A stretch of DNA of 64,000 nt, from NCBI RefSeq assembly GCF_003945345.1, contig NZ_AP019308.1:5818501-5882500 (forward strand). Direction: 5' to 3'. A program made the translations under genes and the position numbers. The notes beneath the pieces were generated by a model that worked only from the letters and a program-made list of their open reading frames with translations, made no database searches and was not told the origin of the DNA. This stretch comes from Paenibacillus baekrokdamisoli. Lineage in GTDB: Bacteria; Bacillota; Bacilli; Paenibacillales; Paenibacillaceae. Shown here piece by piece: positions 8,467 through 17,002 of this stretch. Numbering within the stretch: position 1 is the first letter of the stretch; each line of letters begins with the position of its first letter.

Positions 8467-9392
8467 GTGAAGCCTTGCAGCACAACATAGATCATTTGTT
8501 TGTTCCTGCGAAAGGGAAGTCGGCGGAGCAAGAGAAGATTTCTCGTCCCCCTTTATCGGCTTTCCAAGACAGCTGGATACGTCTGAAAAAGAACAAAGCG
8601 GCAATGGTCAGTCTGGTGATCCTTATCATTCTAGGTCTGATGGCGATTATTGGTCCGTGGTTGACCAGCTACAGCTATTTTGCCACAGACTACACTGCCT
8701 CATTCCAGAAGCCGAATGCGGAGCATTGGTTCGGTACCGATAAATTTGGTCGAGATCAATGGGCGAGAGTGTGGTATGGAACTCGGATATCGCTGCTCAT
8801 TGCTGTACTCGCCGCTACGCTTGATTTAATCGTGGGTGTCGCTTATGGCGCAATCTCCGCTATTGCAGGCGGCAAAGTTGATAACGTCATGCAGCGGATT
8901 GTGGAAATTCTAATTGGTGTTCCAAGTTTGATCATCATTATTTTGATGCTGATGATTATGAAAGCGGACATATTTACCATTATGATCGCCATGTCTATTA
9001 CAGGCTGGGTGAACATGGCTCGTCTCGTACGTGCGCAGGTGCTTAAGCTGAAGTCGCAGGAATTCGTGCTAGCGGCAAGAACGCTGGGTACATCAGGTAC
9101 ACGAATTGTGTTCAAACATATGATTCCGAACACGATTGGGATCGTGGTTATCAATACGATGTTCACCATTCCAACTGCGATCTTTACGGAAGCCTTCTTA
9201 AGCTTCATCGGTTTGGGCCTGCAGGCGCCTAAAGCATCGCTTGGCGTTCTCATTCAAGATGGTTTCCAAATGATTAATTCGCACTATTATTTACTGCTAA
9301 TGCCGGTTGTTATTATTGTGGCACTGATGGTGACCTTTAATATTCTTGGAGATGGCTTGCGTGATGCGCTCGATCCAAGAATGAGAAAATAG
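8463..9392 (+). CDS. oppC: oligopeptide ABC transporter permease OppC
   Basis: A 309-residue partner of OppB. It has the OppC_N segment (SFQDSWIRLKKNK type) and a first helix near 45-65, then LFGTDKFGRDQWARVWYGTR-like sequence characteristic of OppC/DppC, and an EAA loop VLAARTLGTSGTRIVFKHMI. The GTG start sits in the oppB stop (GTGA overlap) after a GGAGGAAAGGAG ribosome site. With OppB it forms the transmembrane peptide channel powered by OppD and OppF. Confidence 0.92.
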   Translation: MSEALQHNIDHLFVPAKGKSAEQEKISRPPLSAFQDSWIRLKKNKAAMVSLVILIILGLMAIIGPWLTSYSYFATDYTASFQKPNAEHWFGTDKFGRDQWARVWYGTRISLLIAVLAATLDLIVGVAYGAISAIAGGKVDNVMQRIVEILIGVPSLIIIILMLMIMKADIFTIMIAMSITGWVNMARLVRAQVLKLKSQEFVLAARTLGTSGTRIVFKHMIPNTIGIVVINTMFTIPTAIFTEAFLSFIGLGLQAPKASLGVLIQDGFQMINSHYYLLLMPVVIIVALMVTFNILGDGLRDALDPRMRK

Positions 9393-9411
9393 GACGGAGA
9401 GGAGGAATACC

Positions 9412-10422
9412 ATGGGTGCAATACTGCAGGTTAAAGATTTGGAAGTTAGCTTCTATACCTACATCGGTGAAGTTCATGCGGTCAGGGGAGTCGACTTCTC
9501 TCTCGAGAAAGGCGAGACATTAGCCATTGTCGGAGAGTCCGGGTCGGGCAAATCGGTGACCTCTAAAAGCATCATGGGGCTGTTGGCTCGCTCCGCCCGC
9601 ATTAAGCAGGGGGAAATCCGGTTTGAAGACAAGGATTTGGCGGCATTGCCAGAGAGACAGATGCAGGCGATTCGCGGTTCAGAAATCGCAATGATCTTCC
9701 AGGATCCAATGACTTCACTTAATCCAACCCTGACGGTTGGCAAACAAATTATTGAAGTGCTTCAGAAGCATCGGAAGCTCGGTAAAAGGGATGCGGTTCA
9801 AAGAGTCATTGAGCTGCTTGCATTGGTCGGGATTCCTAATCCAGATAAACGAATGAAGCAATATCCGCATCAATTATCCGGAGGCATGAGACAGCGGATC
9901 GTCATCGCAATGGCGCTTGCCTGCGATCCGAAGGTGCTCATCGCAGATGAACCAACTACAGCACTGGACGTTACGATTCAATCTCAGATTCTGGACTTGA
10001 TGCGCAGGGTACAGAGTGAAACAGGAACTTCGATTATTCTCATCACCCATGATCTCGGTGTCGTCGCGAATATGGCGGATCGGGTAGCGATCATGTATGG
10101 GGGTAAAATCGTCGAGACTGGTACTGTAGAAGAAGTGTTTTACAAGTCTCGTCATCCTTATACGTGGGGACTGCTGGCATCTATGCCTAAGCTTCATGAG
10201 AAATCAGATGAGCTGCTATCCATTCCGGGCACGCCGCCAGACATGATGGACCCGCCTAAGGGATGTCCATTCGCAGCGCGATGTTCATATGCGATGGAGG
10301 TCTGTTTCGCCCATATGCCCGTTCAGACAGAGCATTCTTCTACGCATCGGGCCGCATGCTGGCTGCAGGATCCGCGTTCTCCGCAAGTAGCTCGGCCGGC
10401 AAGTGCAGGAGGTGAGTGTTAA
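9412..10422 (+). CDS. oppD: oligopeptide ABC transporter ATP-binding protein OppD
   Basis: A 336-residue ATPase. Walker A is GESGSGKS near residue 42, the ABC signature LSGGMRQR near 160, and Walker B VLIADEPTTALD follows. The C-terminal oligopeptide-transporter extension has GCPFAARCSYAMEVC, a Cys cluster that in related proteins can hold an iron-sulfur centre. It pairs with OppF to energise peptide uptake. GGAGAGGAGG precedes the ATG. Confidence 0.93.
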   Translation: MGAILQVKDLEVSFYTYIGEVHAVRGVDFSLEKGETLAIVGESGSGKSVTSKSIMGLLARSARIKQGEIRFEDKDLAALPERQMQAIRGSEIAMIFQDPMTSLNPTLTVGKQIIEVLQKHRKLGKRDAVQRVIELLALVGIPNPDKRMKQYPHQLSGGMRQRIVIAMALACDPKVLIADEPTTALDVTIQSQILDLMRRVQSETGTSIILITHDLGVVANMADRVAIMYGGKIVETGTVEEVFYKSRHPYTWGLLASMPKLHEKSDELLSIPGTPPDMMDPPKGCPFAARCSYAMEVCFAHMPVQTEHSSTHRAACWLQDPRSPQVARPASAGGEC

Positions 10423-11456
10423 TGCCGCAAGACAAAGGCAAAGGCAAAGATGTTCTAGTTGAAGTGAAGAATTTGAAAAAGCATTTTCAGGTTGGCGGCA
10501 ACCAGATCCTGAAGGCTGTTGATGATGTCACATTCGATATCTACCGAGGTGAGACTCTTGGCTTAGTCGGTGAATCCGGCTGCGGGAAGTCCACGCTTGG
10601 GCGGACGCTCATCCGCCTTTATGAAGCGACCGGAGGTTCGGTCAAGTTCGCGGGTGAATCGGTACACGGTAAGAAATCCAAAGCAGAATTGAAGAAGCTC
10701 AGCCGCAGCATTCAAATGATTTTCCAAGATCCTTATTCGTCCTTGAATCCGAGGATGTCGGTAGAGGATCTGGTCGCCGAAGGTATGGACGCGCATGGAT
10801 TATCGGAGAATCGTACAGAGCGTCATAAGAAAGTCATTGACCTGCTGGAGCTGGTCGGATTAAACAAAGATCATGCCAAGCGTTTCCCGCACGAGTTCTC
10901 GGGCGGACAACGGCAGCGAATCGGGATCGCTCGGGCGCTTGCGGTCGACCCGGAATTCATCATTGCGGATGAGCCAATCTCTGCGCTGGATGTATCTATA
11001 CAGGCACAAGTTGTAAACTTGCTTCGCAAGCTGCAGCGGGAGCTGGGCCTGACTTATTTATTCATCGCGCATGACCTGTCAATGGTGAAGCATATTAGTG
11101 ATCGAATCGGTGTTATGTATTTGGGCTCTATGGTGGAGCTTGCAGATAGCGATGCGGTATTCGAGGAGCCTCTTCACCCGTACACACGCGCGCTCATATC
11201 AGCGATTCCAGTACCGGATCCTCATCTGGAACGCAGCCGGGAACGGGTTATATTGGAGGGAGATTTGCCAAGCCCTATTGATCCGCCGAGCGGCTGCCGG
11301 TTCCGTACAAGATGTCCATTCGCTGCAGAAGAATGTGCAAAGTCGATTCCGGAGTGGCGGGAAGCACGCCCGAATCATTGGGTGGCTTGCCATCTGTATG
11401 GAGATGGAGAGATGGCAGCGAATCGCCTGAAGCAGGAGGCTGGTCATGGACAATAA
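10422..11456 (+). CDS. oppF: oligopeptide ABC transporter ATP-binding protein OppF
   Basis: A 344-residue second ATPase subunit. Walker A is GESGCGKS, the signature is FSGGQRQR, and Walker B is FIIADEPISALD. The Cys-rich extension GCRFRTRCPFAAEEC is present as in OppD. I prefer the ATG at 10422, which shares one base with the oppD stop and sits 9 bases after AGGAGG; an in-frame GTG at 10416 is too close to that site. It completes a five-gene Opp transporter. Confidence 0.92.
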   Translation: MPQDKGKGKDVLVEVKNLKKHFQVGGNQILKAVDDVTFDIYRGETLGLVGESGCGKSTLGRTLIRLYEATGGSVKFAGESVHGKKSKAELKKLSRSIQMIFQDPYSSLNPRMSVEDLVAEGMDAHGLSENRTERHKKVIDLLELVGLNKDHAKRFPHEFSGGQRQRIGIARALAVDPEFIIADEPISALDVSIQAQVVNLLRKLQRELGLTYLFIAHDLSMVKHISDRIGVMYLGSMVELADSDAVFEEPLHPYTRALISAIPVPDPHLERSRERVILEGDLPSPIDPPSGCRFRTRCPFAAEECAKSIPEWREARPNHWVACHLYGDGEMAANRLKQEAGHGQ

Positions 11457-12966
11457 TCGGAGCATGAATTGGATGGATGAAGTGATGAAGAGCAAAGATC
11501 GGCTGCTGGCCGATCTTATTGCTTTATTGCGCTATGAAAGCGTGAAGGATCTATCTTCGAGCGCTGTGGGACAGCCGATGGGGAAAGGGATCTCTGAGGC
11601 GCTGCAGTTTATGCTGGATTTAGCGACTAAGGAAGGGTTTAACGCTCATAACCTGGAGGGTTATGCTGGTTATGCGGAGTATGGACCTTCTGATGCCGAG
11701 GATCATATTGCTGTACTGAGTCATCTTGATGTTGTACCGGCGACTGGTAAATGGACAAACCCTCCTTTCGAGCCATCTATCCGGGATGGACGAATATTCG
11801 CTAGAGGGGCTATTGATGATAAGGGACCGGCGATGGCTGCCTTTTATGCGCTTGTTATCGTCAAGCGCTTAGGCTTGCCACTTAAACATAACGTCCGTCT
11901 GATCTTCGGAACGGATGAAGAGCATGCCAGCACCTGCATGCAGAGATATCGGGAGCTGGAGAAGCCGCCGCTATGCGGGTTTACACCAGATGCTGAATTT
12001 CCGATCGTCAATGCGGAGAAGGGGCAGATCAACACCAAGCTGATTTTGCAGCGATCAGAAGATTTTGATAGCAGCTGGCAAAGCGAGGCAGGTGAGGCAG
12101 GTGAGGCAGGCAAGGTAGGCGAGACAGGCGAGGCAGTAGTTTTCGAGCTGCTTCATTTCTATGCAGGCGGTATCGCCAATATGGTTCCTGAATCTGCACA
12201 AGCTTCTATAAAAGGTGAAGAGTGTGAACTTACGGCTATGGCGGCTGCCTATGAAGTCTACTGCGTGAATGAGGAGCGAATAGGGAGCAGCGAAGTTGAC
12301 GGTGGGAGAATCACATTCTCGATGACGGGGAAATCCGCTCACGGAATGGAGCCTCAACACGGTGTTAATGCGGGACTTGAGCTGCTTCATTTTCTAGGAG
12401 GCTACCGTTACCAACCAGCAGCAGAGCGCTTCGTCGCCTGTGTGGATGATTGTATGTATCGTGATTGCTACGGTCGCAGATTCGGAGTGGACATGCAGGA
12501 TGAGATTACAGGCTCTCTGACGATCAATACGGGGATTTTGAAATTTGATCCAAATGGGGAATCTTTCTTTCATCTGAATTTACGCTATCCTGCATGCGGT
12601 GAAGATACCTTTATTCTAGAGCGAATCGCCGATAAGATAGGTCGCTTTGGTTTTGTTATCGACCAACCGATACTGAAGAAACCGCATGCTGTACCAGCGG
12701 ATTATCCGATGATCCCTATTTTGCAGAAGGTGTATCAGGAAGCGACTGGTCTTGCTCCGGAATTACTTGCGACTGGAGGCGGAACCTACGGATCCCAAAT
12801 TCCTAATGGTGTCGCATTCGGGCCGCTGTTTCCGGGAAGAGCCTACACGGCTCATCAGCCAGACGAGTACATGGAGATTGAAGATTTACTCCAAGCGACG
12901 GCCATTTATGCAAATGCGATCTATCAATTAGCTAATATGGATGTAGAGGCGGAGGAACGAGAATGA
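11446..12966 (+). CDS. pepV: M20 family dipeptidase (PepV-like)
   Basis: A 506-residue cytoplasmic zinc dipeptidase. Metal and catalytic motifs are in order: SHLDVVPATGKW, ARGAIDDKGP, GTDEEHAS, PDAEFP, GKSAHGMEPQHG and the late AHQPDEYME. This matches PepV/Sapep-type enzymes that cleave dipeptides, including some with D-residues or beta-Ala. Between the catalytic and lid domains is a short Gly/Glu/Ala insertion near residues 213-231, encoded by a 9-bp tandem repeat. The start overlaps oppF by 11 bases and has AGGAGG. The context indicates breakdown of imported peptides. Confidence 0.87.
   Translation: MDNNRSMNWMDEVMKSKDRLLADLIALLRYESVKDLSSSAVGQPMGKGISEALQFMLDLATKEGFNAHNLEGYAGYAEYGPSDAEDHIAVLSHLDVVPATGKWTNPPFEPSIRDGRIFARGAIDDKGPAMAAFYALVIVKRLGLPLKHNVRLIFGTDEEHASTCMQRYRELEKPPLCGFTPDAEFPIVNAEKGQINTKLILQRSEDFDSSWQSEAGEAGEAGKVGETGEAVVFELLHFYAGGIANMVPESAQASIKGEECELTAMAAAYEVYCVNEERIGSSEVDGGRITFSMTGKSAHGMEPQHGVNAGLELLHFLGGYRYQPAAERFVACVDDCMYRDCYGRRFGVDMQDEITGSLTINTGILKFDPNGESFFHLNLRYPACGEDTFILERIADKIGRFGFVIDQPILKKPHAVPADYPMIPILQKVYQEATGLAPELLATGGGTYGSQIPNGVAFGPLFPGRAYTAHQPDEYMEIEDLLQATAIYANAIYQLANMDVEAEERE
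12085..12138 (+). repeat. in-frame 9-bp tandem repeat in the M20 peptidase gene
   Basis: Six units of the type GAGGCAGGT/C, diverging at the ends, encode Glu-Ala-Gly and relatives. Because the unit is a multiple of three, copy changes would alter linker length without a frameshift. Confidence 0.85.
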
Positions 12967-14396
12967 ACGATTTCAACATCATGACAGGCCCGGAGCTTGC
13001 TCCAGCGCGCGAGATGGAAGCAATCGTTTATTTGCTGTTCGACGAGGACAGAGATGAACGGGATGGGTGCAGGATTGCTCCGTCAATGAAGCGAAGAGGA
13101 GAGACGACTTGGTTTCTTGGGCGTCAGCAGGAGCAGCATCTGCTGGTGGTTGGGATGGGAACCATTCAAGATCTTACGCTTGAAAGGATACGGGAAGCGG
13201 CAGGTTTAGCGGGCAGGGCGATCATCAAGCAGCACATCCAAACGGTGGAAATTGTTCTGGGTGAGCTGATTCAGAAGGCGATCGACGCTTCTGATGCTGT
13301 TACGGCTTGGGTAGAAGGCTTGCTGCTTGGCATTTATGCCTTTGACAGCTATCAATCACGCAAGGTCACTCATTCGTTAGCGCATATGCATATTCGATCT
13401 GAGCATGCTTGCGAACAAGCTGTGGAGTGGGCGAAGCTTCGGGTGAGAGGGACGATACTTTCCCGGGATCTGGTCAACGAACCTCCGGACAGACTGAATC
13501 CAACTGCATTTGTGAAGAGAGTGCAGGAGCATTTTGTTAATCGCAAGGTTATTGTGAATGTCTACCAGGGCGAGATGCTCGAAGAACGACAAATGAATGG
13601 ACTCCGAACGGTCGGCAGAGGAAGCAGGCATTTGCCTGCATTAGTAGAGATCATCTACGATCCGGATCCAGGACAGCCGCTGCTGGCGCTTATTGGAAAA
13701 GGGGTAACGTTCGATATGGGCGGTATGAACGTGAAGAACGGTCGCGATATCAGCGATGCGCGAATGGACATGGGCGGTGCAGCTGCGGTAATCGGAGCAT
13801 TGGACATCCTAATAGACGCGAACTGTCAGAAGAATATCGTCGCTCTTCTTCCCATTGCCGACAATGTGCCGGGTTCAGACGCGTTTCTTCCTTCGGAGGT
13901 CGTGACGTATCCGAACGGACTTACCGTTCAGGTTCGGAATACGGATGCTGAGGGCAGATTGATGCTGGCTGATGCGCTGCTCCATGCAGCGAGCCTCGGT
14001 GCCGCGGAAATCATCGATATCGCTACACTTACCGGTAACGTAGGGGACGCACTTGGTTTGTCTATGGCTGGCATGTGGGGCGATAAGGAGATGACCGAGC
14101 GGCTTCACCGGATCGGAGAGGTTAATGGTGATCGGATTTGGCCGATGCCGTTAATCGATGATTACGAGGCGCTGCTTAGAAGTGACTATGCAGATTTGGC
14201 GAATTTATCTTCAACAACTTACGGCGGTGCCATAATTGCCGCTTTATTCCTAAGAAACTTTACCGATCGCTCGGTTCCATGGGTTCATATTGATATGGCC
14301 AATACGGTGCAAGCCAAACATACGTATAGTTATTATCCGGTTGGTGCCTCTGGTTATGGTGCCAGATTGCTGGCTGATTATGTGTTAGCCAAATGA
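12963..14396 (+). CDS. M17 leucyl aminopeptidase family protein
   Basis: A 477-residue cytosolic aminopeptidase that removes N-terminal residues from peptides. The catalytic domain shows GKGVTFDMGGMNVK, ARMDMGGAAAV and NTDAEGRLML, carrying the Lys, Asp and Glu residues that bind two metal ions, and the conserved Arg. The N-terminal 150 residues are a divergent M17 N-domain. The ATG overlaps the PepV stop (ATGA), so the two peptidases are coupled. With PepV and asparaginase it forms a chain from imported peptide to free amino acids. Confidence 0.9.
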   Translation: MNDFNIMTGPELAPAREMEAIVYLLFDEDRDERDGCRIAPSMKRRGETTWFLGRQQEQHLLVVGMGTIQDLTLERIREAAGLAGRAIIKQHIQTVEIVLGELIQKAIDASDAVTAWVEGLLLGIYAFDSYQSRKVTHSLAHMHIRSEHACEQAVEWAKLRVRGTILSRDLVNEPPDRLNPTAFVKRVQEHFVNRKVIVNVYQGEMLEERQMNGLRTVGRGSRHLPALVEIIYDPDPGQPLLALIGKGVTFDMGGMNVKNGRDISDARMDMGGAAAVIGALDILIDANCQKNIVALLPIADNVPGSDAFLPSEVVTYPNGLTVQVRNTDAEGRLMLADALLHAASLGAAEIIDIATLTGNVGDALGLSMAGMWGDKEMTERLHRIGEVNGDRIWPMPLIDDYEALLRSDYADLANLSSTTYGGAIIAALFLRNFTDRSVPWVHIDMANTVQAKHTYSYYPVGASGYGARLLADYVLAK

Positions 14397-14419
14397 AAAG
14401 ATAGATGGGAGAGACCAAC

Positions 14420-15112
14420 ATGCTTCTGGAAGTTATAGCGACGAACTTAGCTGATGCGGTTGCCGCAGATCAAAACGGTGCGGACCGTATCGAGCTTGTT
14501 ACCGGCATGCTGGAGGGCGGATTAACGCCAAGTGTAGGTTTGATTGAGCGGGCAGTAGGCGCGGTATCCATTCCGATTAACGTGATGGTACGTCCGCATA
14601 GCTTGTCTTTTCAGTATGATAGATTTGATCTTCAGACCATGATCGCTGACATTCGGGCTATACGCAAGACGGGAGCGCGAGGAATCGTTATCGGTGCGCT
14701 AACGAAAGATGGACGTGTCGATACAAACTTGCTCCAAACCTTGCTTAACGAAGCGGGAGATCTCGATGTTACATTCCACCGTGCGTTCGACGAAGCGCGG
14801 GACTTGCAGGAAGCGCTAGAAACGTTATCAGGTTTCCGTCAAATTAGCCGGATCCTCACTTCTGGAGGGCTTGCTCCCGCCCCGCAGGCTGTGGATGGCA
14901 TTCGTGAGCTGAGCTTAAATGCTTCCAAGACGCATCTGAAAATTTTGGCAGGGCATGGTTTAAAGATTGAAGGCTTGGGTGGTTTCATACAAGCCACTGG
15001 TGTGTCCGAGGTTCACTTCGGCTCTGCGGTCCGCAAGGATGGACATGTTCTGAAGCCCATTGATCCATATCGCATGACAGCGGTCAGAGCGGTCTTTAGT
15101 GATTGTAAGTAA
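14420..15112 (+). CDS. cutC: CutC family TIM-barrel protein
   Basis: A 230-residue protein of the CutC family, seen in MLLEVIATNLADAVAA, NGADRIELV, VMVRPHS, TFHRAFDE and ILTSGG. I start at the ATG at 14420, where family members begin and which follows GGGAGAG; an in-frame ATG at 14405 adds five unlikely residues. CutC was named for copper homeostasis in E. coli, but that role is disputed and the chemical function is unsettled. As last gene of a peptide/asparagine operon it may act in the same metabolism here, which is inference only. Confidence 0.85.
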   Translation: MLLEVIATNLADAVAADQNGADRIELVTGMLEGGLTPSVGLIERAVGAVSIPINVMVRPHSLSFQYDRFDLQTMIADIRAIRKTGARGIVIGALTKDGRVDTNLLQTLLNEAGDLDVTFHRAFDEARDLQEALETLSGFRQISRILTSGGLAPAPQAVDGIRELSLNASKTHLKILAGHGLKIEGLGGFIQATGVSEVHFGSAVRKDGHVLKPIDPYRMTAVRAVFSDCK

Positions 15113-15145
15113 AGAGGAAGCATGCTAATTGGCCTGTTATTTGGT

Positions 15146-15199
15146 AAAAGAAACAACGGAATTCCCCAGATGGGGGAGGATCCCGTTGTTTCTTTTTTA
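15146..15199 (+). terminator. strong terminator after cutC, likely bidirectional
   Basis: AAGAAACAACGG pairs with CCGTTGTTTCTT and is followed by TTTTTT on the plus strand. The minus strand also ends in a T-rich run, so it can serve the small convergent gene at 15236-15382. Confidence 0.9.
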
Positions 15200-15235
15200 A
15201 TTAGCCGTTTCTTCTTGTGGCTAGATAGTTGAATC

Positions 15236-15382
15236 TTACTTATCTGTTCTGTTTTTCTTCGTTTGAAAATTGCTGACTGACTTTGTATCCTCCAAATTAT
15301 CATTCACGAAGGCCATATCCTGATTCTCTGCTTTCATGTGCGTGGTTCCTTTGTAGTTTCCTTTATGCTTCTTGTTTTCCAA
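15236..15382 (-). CDS. 48-residue hydrophilic protein, candidate forespore (SASP-like) product
   Basis: Begins at a TTG preceded by an excellent GGAGGTGAT site at 6 bases, so translation is likely although the product has only 48 residues. It starts MENKKHKGNYKGTTH, ends QTKKNRTDK, and is rich in Lys, Asn, Asp and Thr with no hydrophobic core. That composition is like minor small acid-soluble spore proteins, but I see no specific family match. The -10 element of its apparent promoter, CATACTA, is the sigma-G consensus and lies about 20 bases before the start, giving the very short leader usual for SASP genes. It converges on cutC and shares the terminator. Confidence 0.6.
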   Translation of the reverse strand: MENKKHKGNYKGTTHMKAENQDMAFVNDNLEDTKSVSNFQTKKNRTDK

Positions 15383-15400
15383 TTGAATCACCTCCGCTTG

Positions 15401-15432
15401 TAGTATGTGCGGGTTCATGGAGTTGTCATACA
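15401..15432 (-). promoter_or_regulatory. sigma-G-like promoter of the 48-residue gene
   Basis: Read on the minus strand: TGTATG (15432-15427), 19 bases, then CATACTA (15407-15401). The -10 is a full match to the sigma-G consensus; the -35 is partial (consensus TGAATA) and the spacing is about one base long. Confidence 0.45.
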
Positions 15433-15433
15433 A

Positions 15434-15659
15434 GCCTTGAGGAACGCTAGAAGTGAATCGTGTTGTCTTGAGCGGTGCTGTTTATTTTATTCCTGTCGCA
15501 CTGCTATCAGCTATCGTCTTGTAGTATCGGGGAAAAGGGCATATTTGAGAGCGTAAGGGGTTTGGATCCATTTTGAATCACACCCCATCCTTTCAATCCG
15601 AGGCAGCTTCGGGTATACTATCTTGAGGAATGTTTATTTGGGAACAGGGGTGTCTTGCA
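15434..15659 (+). other. intergenic region upstream of ychF
   Basis: No gene seen. A TATACT -10-like element at 15614-15619, with a poor -35 (TTTCAA at 15591), is the probable ychF promoter. Confidence 0.4.
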
Positions 15660-16760
15660 ATGGCTTTGAAAGCTGGTATCGTAGGTTTGCCTAACGTAGG
15701 CAAATCAACATTGTTTAATGCGATTACGCAAGCGGGCGCAGAGTCCGCTAACTATCCGTTTTGTACAATCGACCCGAACGTCGGTGTCGTAGAAGTACCG
15801 GATGAGCGATTGGATAAATTAACAGAACTCGTTGTGCCGAACAAAACGGTGCCAACTGCATTTGAATTTATTGATATTGCAGGTATCGTTAAAGGAGCGA
15901 GCAAAGGCGAAGGACTTGGTAACAAATTCCTTGCCCATATCCGCGAGGTAGATGCGATTGTTCACGTGGTACGCTGCTTCCAAGATGATAATATTACGCA
16001 TGTCTCTGGTAAAGTTGACCCGCTAGGGGATATTCAAACGATCAACTTAGAGCTAATTCTTGCAGATATTGATTCTGTTGATCGCAAGATCGAACGGAGT
16101 CGCAAGAATATCAAGGGCGGCGACAAGAAGTACGCGCAAGAGGTGGAAGTGCTAGAACGGGTTAAGGAAGCTCTATATCTGGATCAGCCTGCACGCAGCC
16201 TTGAGCTTACTGAAGATGAGCGACTGCTCATTCGTGATCTGCATTTGCTTACTATGAAGCCAGTTCTGTATGCGGCTAATGTAAGTGAAGGTGAAGCGGC
16301 CAATTCCGATGGCAATCCTTTCGTGAAGCTTGTTCGCGAGTTCGCTGCAACGGAAGGCGCTGAGGTTGTGCCGATTAGTGCTAGAGTGGAAGCGGAAATC
16401 GCTGAGCTTGAAGGCGAAGACAAGGAAATGTTCTTAGAGGAGCTTGGCCTTAAGGAATCGGGTCTTAACCGACTGATTCACGCGGCTTATAAGCTGCTTG
16501 GCTTATATACGTATTTTACAGCGGGCGTGCAGGAAGTTCGCGCTTGGACGATTCGTAAAGGGATGAAAGCACCGCAAGCGGCGGGTGTTATTCATACCGA
16601 CTTCGAACGTGGCTTCATCCGTGCGGAAGTTGTTTCCTACGATGATCTCGTTGCTGCAGGCACGATGAATGCAGCTAAGGAGAAGGGCCAGCTTCGTTTG
16701 GAAGGTAAAGAGTACATCGTAAAAGACGGCGATATTATGCATTTCCGTTTCAACGTTTAG
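15660..16760 (+). CDS. ychF: redox-regulated ATPase/GTPase YchF (Obg family)
   Basis: A 366-residue P-loop protein. It begins MALKAGIVGLPNVGKST (G1/Walker A), then shows FIDIAGIVKGAS (G3 region). The NxxE-type G4 motif of YchF, which prefers ATP, corresponds to YAANVSE. A coiled-coil segment around 130-170 and a C-terminal TGS domain (VRAWTIRKGMKAPQAA, ending KDGDIMHFRFNV) complete the family layout. It binds ribosomes and is linked to translation and oxidative stress. The ATG at 15660 with AGGGGTG is preferred over an upstream in-frame ATG at 15630. Confidence 0.95.
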   Translation: MALKAGIVGLPNVGKSTLFNAITQAGAESANYPFCTIDPNVGVVEVPDERLDKLTELVVPNKTVPTAFEFIDIAGIVKGASKGEGLGNKFLAHIREVDAIVHVVRCFQDDNITHVSGKVDPLGDIQTINLELILADIDSVDRKIERSRKNIKGGDKKYAQEVEVLERVKEALYLDQPARSLELTEDERLLIRDLHLLTMKPVLYAANVSEGEAANSDGNPFVKLVREFAATEGAEVVPISARVEAEIAELEGEDKEMFLEELGLKESGLNRLIHAAYKLLGLYTYFTAGVQEVRAWTIRKGMKAPQAAGVIHTDFERGFIRAEVVSYDDLVAAGTMNAAKEKGQLRLEGKEYIVKDGDIMHFRFNV

Positions 16761-16780
16761 ATGTGTCAGACTCAGCGGCG

Positions 16781-16843
16781 GTGCCTCGTAAGGCATGAGG
16801 CACAGGCTGCTAGCGAAGGACCCGGATTGGTACGGGTCCTTTT
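16781..16843 (+). terminator. tandem hairpins and terminator after ychF
   Basis: GTGCCTC/GAGGCAC (16781-16803) is followed by AAGGACCCG/CGGGTCCTT with a short T run (16816-16843). The second is the probable intrinsic terminator. Confidence 0.8.
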
Positions 16844-16922
16844 GCTGTGTGTGGATAATTGTAGAGCAGGAACCGAAACAAGAATTATAGGCAGGTATTT
16901 TTAATCTCCAGCTTTTGTCACG

Positions 16923-16952
16923 TTTATAGAATGCTCTGCGTTATGCTATAAT
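16923..16952 (+). promoter_or_regulatory. prfA promoter
   Basis: Perfect TATAAT at 16947-16952, with TTTATA at 16923-16928 as a weak -35 at 18 bases. It lies about 50 bases before prfA. Confidence 0.55.
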
Positions 16953-17002
16953 AGTAAGACTATACTTGGATGAATCATAATGAATAATAGGGGTGAAATG
17001 CA

